This document shows positions 12,246 to 22,100 of a DNA stretch of 64,000 nucleotides, piece by piece. Every line of letters begins with the position of its first letter. Position 1 is the stretch's first letter. Origin of the DNA: Humulus lupulus (lineage: Eukaryota; Streptophyta; Magnoliopsida; Rosales; Cannabaceae); the NCBI RefSeq assembly GCF_963169125.1, contig NC_084795.1, positions 142,761,766 to 142,825,765 of the forward strand, in the 5' to 3' direction. The position numbers were made by a program, and so were the translations under genes. A model generated the notes under the pieces. It made no database searches. It was not told the DNA's origin and saw only the letters and a list, made by a program, of their open reading frames with translations.

Positions 12246-12696
12246 ATAATTTGTCATTGGTTATCAGGCATGACCATAATTTTTCCAGGATGCTTTTGCG
12301 TTCTTGAAATTGATTGTGTAGGGTTCGGATGGATCTGGAACCGTAATTCTCTGCATGCTTTTGTTTAAAAGTTGAACTTACTAAGTGTTTTCGCTTACCT
12401 AGTTGTTTCTTGTTGTAGGTAAGAACAAGGGCAAGGCAGAGCAATGAGGGTTGGAGTCTACCTTGCGAATGTACATGTGGACCGAACTTTTGGGAAGTCG
12501 TATTATTTTTGGAAATGTTGTGTTATTTTCATAAACTAGGCTCACTCTACTCTTTATAAAATATGTTTGTATTAAATGTTAAGTATGGCCATACGACTTT
12601 TAAAAAGTTTTTTTTATACGGGTTTTTGAGACATTTGGTTAAATGAAAACATTTATATTTCCACATTATCGAGTCTTAAAAATCCGGGTTGTTACA

Positions 12697-14402
12697 AAAT
12701 AAGTCTGGGGAGAAATTCAAACATGTTTACGCTACTTATACCGACCTAACGGACACTAGGGAGTGCATCTTCCTGGCAAATTCTACTCGCCTTCCATGGA
12801 AGATGCCAGAGCCATTGAAGAACCAGAGGGCGAAGAGAGATTCTTCAAAGTTCTGTCAATTCCATAATGACATCGGGCATAACACTGATGACTCTCAACA
12901 GCTGAAGGAGGAGATTGAAACTCTCATTAGAGCAGGACCTTTGGCCCTGTACGCCCAAAATCGGGTGGTCCCTAATCAGCCCGTTGGACCAAACCTTCCA
13001 TCAGTCCTCGAAGCTCCAATAAGTCAAACTGGAACTCAAACAAATCAGGTCGACCCTCCTCTGATAGTAGGGGAGATATAACTACCATTTTGGGAGGACC
13101 TCATTTGGCAGGCACGAGCAGCGGGGCTCAGATAATGTACATTAACGAATTGAAGTCCCATAACGAAGTGGAGTTCGTTCCGGAGCAGAGGTTATCGAAA
13201 CAACAACAATTGGAAAAGCAACCGATCATTTTCACATAATAGAATGTTAGCCACGTCCAATTCCCACATAACGATCCCTTGGTCATATCCATTCAGCTCG
13301 CCAACAGGAGGGTCTGGAGGACACTGGTAGATAACGGAAGTTCTGTGAATCTACTTTCAGGTCCACCTTGGAAAAAATGGGGTTGTCTGTAATAGATTTG
13401 AAGGCGACCTCAATGACTCTGTATGGGTTTTCTGGTGAAGGGTCAGCAGCCACCAAGATGATCGGATTAGTAGTGACATTGGGAGAAGACTCGCGAACTG
13501 TTTCCAAGTTACTTGAGTTCGTGGTAATCGATTGTCCAGCTACATACAATGCAATTTTGGGTGGACCTGCACTGATGGCATTTGGAGCCATAACCTCTAT
13601 CTGCCACCTAGCAATAAAGTTCCCCTCAGCTGCAGGAATATGCATCGTCAAAGGTGATCAGCACGCTGCCAAAGAATGCTATAACATTTCTATGAAGGGA
13701 AAATCACAACGCGGGCAGCAAGCTATGGTCATAAATGATGGAGGTGAGGAGTCCCAGGAAGTAGAAGTTACTTGTGGGATGGAAGAACCTCAACAAAAAG
13801 AGGATAATGACGTCGCCCAATGCGATGACATTAACCCACGGATGGGTGAAGACAGGTCAAAACTCCAAGACATAGAGGAGCTCGAGGAAGTAAACATTGA
13901 CCGTAAAGAAGCTTCAAGAGTCGTAAAGGTTGGGAAGAATCTTGATGATAAGAGGAAGAAGGAGCTGGTCAATTTCTTACAGGAGAATCTGGACGTTTTC
14001 GCCTGGTCACATGAAGATATGTGAAAATAAGTCCTAGTGTAATCATGCACACCTTAAATTTGGACAAGAACGTGCCAGCAAAATCTCAAAAGCGGAGACG
14101 CTTAGGAACGGTCCGAGCTGGAGCTCTTGAGGAAGAAGTAGCTCGACTATTAAGGTGCGGGTTTATCCGGGAGGAAAAATACCTGATCTGGGTCGCTAAT
14201 CCCGTGCTGGTCCCAAAGATAAATGGGAAATGGAGGACCTGTATCGACTTCTTCGATTTGAATAAAGCTTGTCCCAAGGATTGTTTCCCACCGCCAAGGA
14301 TTGATCAGTTGGTAGATGCCACGACAGGTCACGAGCTCATGTCCTTCATGGATGCATATTCTGGATATAAATAGATCGCGATGAATCCTGCGGACCAGGA
14401 AC
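12697..14402 (+). pseudogene. pol: gag tail, protease and RT start of element A (broken)
   Basis: The frame resumes in phase with gag after solo LTR C. The order is: a gag tail with a CCHC-like remnant (FCQFHNDIGHNT, 12850-12890) to a TAA at 13079; the aspartic protease near 13290-13360 with [11 protein letters not shown], where the canonical DTG is changed to DNG; a frameshift at about 13360; then an open frame 13368-14024 leading to the RT linker (RVVKVGKNL); then, overlapping in another frame from 14021, the RT start (NGKWRTCIDF, then DLNKACPKDCFPPPRIDQLV and FMDAYSGY). A TAG stops it at 14372. Element D interrupts the RT at 14402. Several independent breaks make it non-functional. Confidence 0.85.
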
Positions 14403-14997
14403 TATTGACCCAAGATTTGGCCAACTGACACGGAGTCAAAACGTGATTGATATGGACGAATGTATAGAGAAGAACGCAATGACAAAAGTAAAGAAAACAC
14501 AATAATTTATAGTGATTCGGCCCCAGGATCTGGTAATGACCTACGTCCACTTAGAATAATATTGATATAAAATTAGAAGGGTGATCAAAGAACCAGGGTT
14601 CAATGAGTTTCACACTCTTCTCAAGAACAATACAGATTTACTTGGAGAATTACTATTGCTTCCTATGATTCCAAAGTCCAAGGAAAAAGCCCCCTTCCCT
14701 TGAGCTATCTCTTCTTATTTGTAGGCTCAAGGAGGGTTACAAGAGATTGTTACAGATATTCTTCCCTGAATAATCGGGTATCCAGAAGATTGTATGAGAT
14801 AATTTCGGGATTCATAAAGATCTTCCCATAAACGTTGCCTTGTATGCGGAACTATCGACCAGACTGGTCGCGGGTAAGACAGGCTTGCCCTGCTTCTACT
14901 GTGTCTCCTGGTCGATACTCTAGCAGACGCTTCCAGGTATCAGCCACGTGTCAAGAGATTATTTGCCACGTCACCAATGCTAATTTATTGGATAACA
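14403..14997 (-). repeat. 3' LTR of element D
   Basis: Starts TATTGACCC on the plus strand (the expected TGTTGACCC has one G-to-A change at the very end) and ends GGATAACA. Compared with the 5' LTR the differences are TAT/TGT at the terminus, GTGATT/GTGGTT, AAATT/AAATC, TTGTAGG/TTATAGG and TATCCAG/TATCTAG. The fourth damages the TATA box of this copy (on the sense strand CTACAAATAAG instead of CTATAAATAAG), which does not matter for a 3' LTR. A 15-bp palindrome CGACCAGACTGGTCG lies at 14856-14870. Confidence 0.93.
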
Positions 14998-15011
14998 TTT
15001 GCCCCCCAAAG
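14998..15011 (-). promoter_or_regulatory. Polypurine tract of element D
   Basis: On the minus strand CTTTGGGGGGCAAA directly precedes the 3' LTR. This is the primer for plus-strand DNA synthesis. It is almost identical to the tract of element A (GCTTGGGGGGCAAA at 36494-36507), which supports a close relationship and fixes D's transcription direction as minus. Confidence 0.88.
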
Positions 15012-15841
15012 TTTATTTACTACGAACAGTAAATAAACTTTGAACGAACGACTCTTCGATAACCCCTCCTGACGTGTCAGAACCCTTCGTGTGTTCTTGA
15101 AAAAAGCAACCCGCTTCTGTCTAATCGTGTCTTTTTAGTTCCCCAGAAACGATTTTGATGGCCATCACGTTTCCCCATACTTTGAAAAAGGAAAACTAAT
15201 GATTACACTTTTTTAATATCAGAGACAAACTTATATAAGACCGTCGAAGCCTCTTCTTTCTTTTTACGCACGTCATTATCTTTGCAGAAAACCCTAAAAA
15301 CCAAGGCTTTAATCTTTCCCGGAGACCGTTTTCCTGCACTTCCAAGACTCAGACCGCGGACTCTCTAATCTCCAAAGACCTTTCTTCCACCTTCACGATC
15401 ACTTTTCTTGGTAAGTTTTCGAAACCCCATGCTTCTAATTTCTCGTGATGCATGCTTCTGGTGGTATACTGTTTAAGTCTTTCTGTTTCTGGTTGAAAAT
15501 GCTTGTAGACAGAATGTTTTGTGGGCGTAGTAGAGTTATGAGTTAGTTTAAAATCCAGGATCATGCTTTTTAGGACGTAAAACCGAAGTAACATTTCGAT
15601 TTTTAAGCCAGTTGAAAAAATAAATTTTTCCCGCCCTAAAGGGAGTTGAAAAAGCTTTCACAGAAAAACTTTTTACTTTCACCCTTTGATCCGCTTTTCA
15701 AACTGTTCGTGTAGAAAAACTAGCTTGTTGATAGAATGTTGTTGTATAAAAGCCTAACTTTTATACTCGACCAGCGTTATTCTAAAAAGCTTTTTAGAGT
15801 TCTATTTCCTCACCTCCCCATTCTTCTGTTTGCAGACTTTA
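15012..15841 (+). promoter_or_regulatory. Promoter, 5' leader and leader intron of the antisense gene of D
   Basis: A TATA box (TTATATAAGA) sits at 15231-15240, followed by a CT-rich leader with AAAACCCTAAAAACC near 15287. A consensus 5' splice site (TTCTTG then GTAAGTTTTC) at 15410/15411 and an acceptor (TTCTGTTTGCAG) ending at 15835 define a likely 425-bp leader intron just before the ATG at 15842. This looks like an ordinary plant gene promoter acting opposite to the retrotransposon genome strand. TATA position and splice sites are seen; transcription is inferred. Confidence 0.65.
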
Positions 15842-18491
15842 ATGCCAGATTTGTGGGGAGGTGAAAGACCCATCGACGACGACCTTCTTGCCCAGCTGCT
15901 CGAGGGGGAAGAACAACCAGCTGTTCGTGTCCACGAGATTCCTTTCTCGCGACCCTCTTCCAGACCACATCCTTCCTCTCCAATGGCCCATTCCAAGTCT
16001 TCTAGCAAGAAAAGGCCCGAGTCTGAAGGCAACCCTACTCCTCCTGCCCAGCCTGATTCGCAGGCTAGGGCTCCCTCGACCAGCGGTCGAGAAAATCTTG
16101 TTCCTGACCCTAATATCAAAACTAGGGCTCGCCCTCGTCATCGGAATCCGCCTGATGTCGAGTGGTATACTCCCCCAGCCAGTTCGGTGACCCTTCGAAT
16201 GGTTGCCAACTGCTTCAGAAAATTCCCCCTTACGGGGGTAACCATTATACGTCCCACCGTGGACCAGAGGGCTAACCGTCCAGGAGGGGCGAACAGCGCC
16301 TGGTCCCGGTATCACATTGAGGCGGGAGCTTATCTCCCTCTTCATCCCTTCTTTGTGGGGGTGGCCAATTATTTCGGCGTCGCTCCCTTCCAAATAACCC
16401 CAAACAGATATGGAATGCTGGCCGCACTCTATGTCCTGTACAAACTTAACAAATGGCCAGAACCTTCACCTCACGAGGTCAACTATCTTTTTGACCTCAA
16501 GTCCAACCCACAGCATAACGGGACGGGCTTTTTCCACTTCTGCCACCAGGAGACCGGCCGGACGTTCTTGAGTGGTACTACCCATATATCAAACGTGGGG
16601 CACTACAACAAGGAGTACTTCTTTACTCCGAACATCACCAGTAACAACTTGGCCTTCGCGGAGGAGGTATAAACTTGTCTTCGTCTGGTCGATACTTTAA
16701 TATAGAGTGTTTCCTTTCATTTTTTCTCAAACTTAATCTGTTTTTTAGGCCCTTGGTTACGTCCGACCCCAACACCAGACATGGTGTTGAGGTCTAACAC
16801 TCTGGCCAGGATGTCTGATGCAGCAAAATGTGTCAAGACCCTGACACTCGAAAAGAACTTGAGGTCGTCTGGCCTCCTGGCTCCTCGCCATGAAAATAGA
16901 GGGTCCGTGGTGGACGAAGCCACTGCCGAGGGGGTTCCCGAGCAGCAACCTCCTGTGCCTCCTCCTAGGAGGAGGCCAACAGGAGTTAGGATCAGGGAAC
17001 CCACGGGTAGCCCTTCCGCAGAAAGGCTTTCTGCTCCCCAAGGCAAGGGGAAAGAAAAGGCCAAAGAGCCTATTGTTGACTTGGGAGAATCTTCCGATGA
17101 TAATGGTAAAGTTATTTCGCTTTTAAATGGTTTGCCGATTCCCTGTCACTTGTTTGACGGGGATGGTAACTTTACATATGCTCCAAACTTAGGGTCAGAC
17201 TTCTTCATGCCAGATAATGAGTATATGACTAATAGAGTCAATAGTGTAGTGACCAGTAGTTGTAGCTCGGGTATTTACTTTGTTACCTCCTTTCAATTGT
17301 CTAACTTACTCTCACCTGCCTCCTTTTTATAAACTTGCTATGTTTATCTTCATGCAGATATGTCAACTCCCAACATTTTTGACATGTACCAGGCCGAGGA
17401 GGAAGAGGAAGTTCCTCAACTCCAATGGAAGCCTAAGAAGAGAACTGGTGAATCCAGTCAAGGCCCTCCAGCCAAGAAGGGTCGATCAGAAGATCCTCCT
17501 CAGGGTACGCCTACTGGGCAAAGTCCTGCGCCAACTGGGCGAACTCCTACTCCTCCTCCAGCTTCTTCTGAACAGCAAACTACTCCTGTTCGGCCGAATC
17601 CTCCAGCCGCGCCTGCCAGGGAGCATCTTTCTCGTGAAGAGGCTCATGGGGCCAGACTCATGAGCCGTGCCATCCGATCTGCCAGGGACCGCCTCGATCG
17701 CATTGGCAAAGGCGAGCGTGTTAGGGTCGCAATGGTTCAAGCTGAAGAGCTGCCAGTCGACCAGATCCTGAACAGGGCTCTGAACGAAATCTCCAGCGTA
17801 AGTGTTTCTTTATTCTTCGAGTCTTTAGTTTTTTAGTCCTCGTGATAAGTTCTAACTCCTTTTTCTTTGTGCACAAGCCTTACTTTCTGCCATTACTGCT
17901 CGTACCCGAGCCCAGGCTTACATCGAGCAGGCCGAGGCAAAGGCCATCGAGAGGTATTAGGTGAAGGCGGCCGAGGAGCTTTCGGCTGCTGAGGCTAAGC
18001 ATACTAAGGAGTTGGAGGCAGTGATCTGAGAGAGGGATGCAGCAGTGACTAAGCTGTCCGAGGATGAAGCTGCAAAGGAAGCAGCGGTCAAGTTGAGGCA
18101 AGAGTACCGGGAGTTCAAAAAAACCAATCTTCGCGAAATCAAGCATCTGGGGGAGGTACTCAAGACCAAGGATGAGGCTATTCTCTCCCTCGAGGGCAAA
18201 GTGAAGCAGTTGGAGCTTGACAACTCCAAGAATCTGTAAAAATACAAGAGGACAACACTCCGATGTTTCTACAATTTTTGGAAACACAATCAGGGTGCTG
18301 ACTTTAGTTACCTTTCAGAGGAAGTCAGAACTGCGGAGCTGGCCCGATGTGCTGCCCAACTGGCCGAAGAGGAGGCAAGAGCCGCGACCCCTGCCACTCC
18401 AAGCGTCGCTGGTTTGGAAGAAGAAGATGCTGTTGAGGACGTGACTAACCAGGATGCTGCCCAGGATCCTCCAGCCCCGAATGCCTCTTGA
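15842..18491 (+). pseudogene. Antisense gene of element D, PF04195-like gypsy-type transposon protein (decayed)
   Basis: Likely exons are 15842-16666, 16749-17270, 17358-17797 and about 17878-18491, separated by short introns with GTATAA, GTATTT and GTAAGT donors and T-rich acceptors. Exon 1 carries the conserved core (ANYFGVAPFQITPNRYGML, then KEYFFTPN), which I match from memory to the putative gypsy-type transposon family PF04195. Exons 2-3 are Pro/Gln-rich and acidic (EESSDD-like). Exon 4 is a Lys/Glu/Ala-rich probable coiled coil (around KLSEDEAAKEAAVKLRQEY) ending PPAPNAS. Defects: a one-base loss near 16784 shifts the frame (TGA at 16788), and in-frame TAG (17958), TGA (18027) and TAA (18237). 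The last acceptor (GCACAAG) looks off by one. Function of the family is unknown. Homologous genes sit in the same place in A and H. Confidence 0.75.
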
Positions 18492-19194
18492 ATTCTTCTC
18501 ATTTATTTTTTTTTTTTTCTTTTTTGGACATACGACCCAAGGGTCGTGATGTAAAGACAGTAATTTCTTTTTTAAACTTTGCTGCACGGGCAGCAAATCG
18601 TTTTACTTGAATTGTTACATCCAAGCTGTGATGCTTGCGGTGTAAAAGCTTAAATTTTGATGCTATAATATCTTTACTTATTATAACATTTGTCCGTATG
18701 ACCGAACTTAGCATAGTACTTTGCCATGATTTAACAAACACAAATTTTGAAAAATACTCTAAGTACTGTAGCATGCTTTCACTTATTTTGTTCATGTGTT
18801 TACATACCTTGAAAAGTATGCTTTGCTATCGATGTGCCTTATATGCCCCCCAAGTGATCGAGGAGCTTTAGGTCCTTGGTCACTTGCCTTGACCTAACCT
18901 GCTCGAACATTCCTGTTTGTAGTAAAACTGATACTTGTAATATAGCAAAACAACACACGTAATGAACAAATATTTGTAAATATAAATTCACAAAGGTTGG
19001 CAAGAATGACTGGCTGAGCACAGTCCCTTATAATCTCGTATTAAAAATGGACTAAACATGTCTTTACGAGTGATTCTGAAATAGAATCTTACATGTACGA
19101 GCAGTTAGCCATACGACGTGGCTAACTCTCTTTGCAAAACTTGTAAAAATTAAAAAGAGAAATTTAAACAAGCCAGTCCTTTAAGAAGGGCTGT
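18492..19194. other. Spacer between the two convergent genes of element D
   Basis: Non-coding, AT-rich, with a poly-T run at about 18505-18525. It would be the shared 3' untranslated region of the antisense gene (plus) and gag-pol (minus). A small inverted repeat, GTTAGCCA (19104-19111) and TGGCTAAC (19119-19126), is present. I see no further gene. Confidence 0.6.
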
Positions 19195-22100
19195 TCATTG
19201 ATAATACTTTCGCAGGTGTTCTCCATTCCAATAGCGCAGAATGAGATCTCCGTTTAAGCGTGCAAGTTTGTAGGTGCCTGGGTGAAGGACTTCTTCAATC
19301 TGGTAAGGTCCTTCCCAGTTAGGTCCGAGCACTCCAGCAGTGGGGTCGCGGGTATTTAAGAAAACTCGTCGTAGCACCAAATCTCCGACGTTGAATTTTC
19401 TTTCTTTAACTTTGGAGTTAAAGCACCGGGCGACTTTTTGCTGGTAAGCAGCAACTCGGAGTTGAGATTTTTCTCGCATCTCGTCGATCGAGTCTAGGGA
19501 CTCCATCATCAGCTGGCTGTTCACATCCTGGTCGTAAGTCAAACGCCGATGCGAGGGGGGATCTAACTCGACAGGTAACATGGCCTCATATCCGTAGGCT
19601 AGGGAAAATGGGGTATGCCCTGTTGCTGTTCGGTGGGATGTTCTATACGACCAGAGGACTTCAGGCAGTTGTTCTGGCCACGCTCCTTTGGCTTCTTCAA
19701 GTCTTTTCTTCAGGGTGTCCTTAAGAGTTTTGTTCACGGCTTCGACTTGCCCATTCGCTTGGGGATGTGCGACTGAAGAAAAACTTTTAATGACTCCATG
19801 CCTTTCACAGAAATTGGCGAATAAATCACTGTCAAATTGGGTCCCGTTGTCTGAAACTATCTTCCTGGGCAACCCATATCGGCATACAATGTTCTTGATG
19901 ACGAAATCAAGAACTTTTTTGGTCGTGATGGTTGAGAGTGGTTCAGCTTCGACCCATTTTGTGAAGTAATCGACTGCCACAACTGCGTACTTTACTCCTC
20001 CTTTCCCTGTTGGCAGGGATCCAATCAAATCTATCCCCCATACTGCGAAGGGCCATGGGCTCTGCATCTGTTTTAGTTCATTCGGAGCTGCTCGTGGGAT
20101 CTTGGAGAACCTCTGACATTTGTCGCATCTTCGTACATACTCCATTGAATCCTCGTTCATTGTTGGCCAGAAGTAACCTTGTCTAAGAACCTTTTTTGCC
20201 AAACTCTGCCCCCCAGCATGATCTCCGCAGAAGCCTTCATGCACCTCCCTCATGAGCTCCTTAGCTTTTTCTGGTGTAACGCACCTAAGCAGTGGCATTG
20301 AATATCCTCTTCGATACATAACGCCATCGACCAGTATGTACCTAGCGGCTCGCCTTTGCAGAGTCCTGGCTTTGTTTCTATCTGTTGGTAGTGCACCATT
20401 TGCCAGATACTCCAAGTAAGGCGCCATCCATGTATCTTCCATTCGAATTTCCATACTGGACTCAGTTGCTTGTATTCTTGGCTTGCTTAATCTTTCCACC
20501 AGCACAATGTTCAAAGTGTCAGCGTCCTTTGCGCTTGCGAGTTTAGCTAAGGCGTCTGCATTCGAATTCTGGTCTCGCGGGATTTGCTGGAGGGTGTACT
20601 TTGTAAACTGGGCTAGCAAATCCTTCGTTTTATTCAGGTAGGCCATCATCTTTAAGCCTCGCGCTTGATATTCTCCCAGGACTTGATTTACGACTAGCTG
20701 AGAGTCACTGTAAATATCAAGCGTCTTTATGCTCATATCTTTGGCCATTCTCAATCCAGCTAGGAGTGCTTCGTATTCTGCTTCATTGTTTGACGCCGCG
20801 AAGTCGAACCTGATTGCGCAGTGAAATCGATGCCCTTCTGGCGTTATCAATATCACTCCTGCTCCAGCGTGGGATTCGTTGGATGAACCGTCCGTGAATA
20901 GCTTCCACGAAGGAGTTTTGTCTTGAGGCATAAGCGCTTCAGGCTGTTCGCACTGCTCACTGCCTGGGAGTTCGGTGAACTCCGCGACAAGATCGGCCAA
21001 AACTTGTCCTTTGATTGCTGCCCGCGGTGAATAAGTTACATCGAACTGCCCTAGTTCAACTGCCCATTTTAACAATCTTCCAGCAGCCTCAGGTTTTTGA
21101 AGGACTTGCCGAAGGGGCTGGTCGGTTAGAACTGTGATAGGATGGGCTTGGAAGTAAGGACGCAACTTCCTGGAGGCTAGAATTAAGCAATATGCTAATC
21201 TTTCGATTGGCAGATATCTCAATTCTGCACCGATCAGCCTTTTGCTGACATAATAGACTACTTTCTATACGCCTTCTTCCTCCCGTACTAGTACCGCACT
21301 AGCAGCAACTTCGGTAATTGCCAGATAAATATACAAAGTTTCTCCTTCGATTGGTTTTGATAAGATGGGAGGTTGCGCCATATGAGTTTTTAAGGCCTGG
21401 AATATTTGTTCGCAGTCTCCTGTCCATTCAAACTTCTTATTCCCCCTGAGTAGATTGAAGAATGGGACACACTTGTCAGTTGATTTCGAGATAAATCTAC
21501 TCAGGGCCGCGATCCTCCCAGTTAAACTTTGTACATCCTTAATCCTCTCTGGCGACTTCATGTCGATCAGGGCTCTTATCTTGTCGGGGTTGGCCTCGAT
21601 TCTTCTTGAGTTTACTATAAAACCCAAAAACTTCCCTGATCCGACTCCAAAGGAAAACTTGAGGGGATTCAACTTCATTCGGTACTTGCTTAGCACATTG
21701 AAGCATTCTTGTAGATCCCTCACATGTCCTTCTGCCTTCTTAGACTTTACCAGCATGTCATCCACATATACCTCCATGTTTGCACCGATCAGTTCCTTAA
21801 ACATGTGGTTGACTAGCCGTTGGTAAGTCGCACCTGCGTTTTTCAGCCCAAAGGGCATCACTCTGTAACAGTATAAGCCCATATCGGTCCGAAAGCTGGT
21901 GTGATCCTCGTCAGGGGGATGCATGCTGATCTGGTTGTAGCCTGAATATGCATCCATGAACGAGAGGATCTCATGTCCTGCAGTTGCATCAACCAGCTGG
22001 TCGATTCTTGGGAGCGGGAAGCAGTCCTTTGGGCAGGCTTTATTGAGGTCCGTAAAATCCACACAGGTCCGCCATTTGCCGTTAGGCTTGGGGACCAGCA

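Larger units (their letters stand above)
8644..12696 (+). mobile_element. Solo LTR C, 4.05 kb, inserted in gag of element A
   Basis: Bounded by TGTAACGTCC and CGGGTTGTTACA with a perfect TSD AAATA (8639-8643 and 12697-12701). No coding sequence is present in 4053 bp. The end motifs match the TGTAAC superfamily, but this copy lies in the opposite orientation to the others (block GTAAGAACAAGGGCAAGG near its right end). It includes a C-run/A-run junction at about 9364-9398, a long AT-rich interior and two local repeats near its 3' side. A very long solo LTR is the simplest reading; a non-autonomous element is the alternative. Confidence 0.82.

Noticed and set aside
8644..12696. Complete non-autonomous retrotransposon with its own LTR pair
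   Set aside because: No internal long direct repeats match the ends; a solo LTR explains the TG/CA ends and TSD better, though length alone does not exclude it.
19104..19126. Short inverted repeat GTTAGCCA/TGGCTAAC as a terminator or microRNA
   Set aside because: Eight-base arms with a seven-base loop are too short for a microRNA precursor, and plant genes do not use hairpin terminators.
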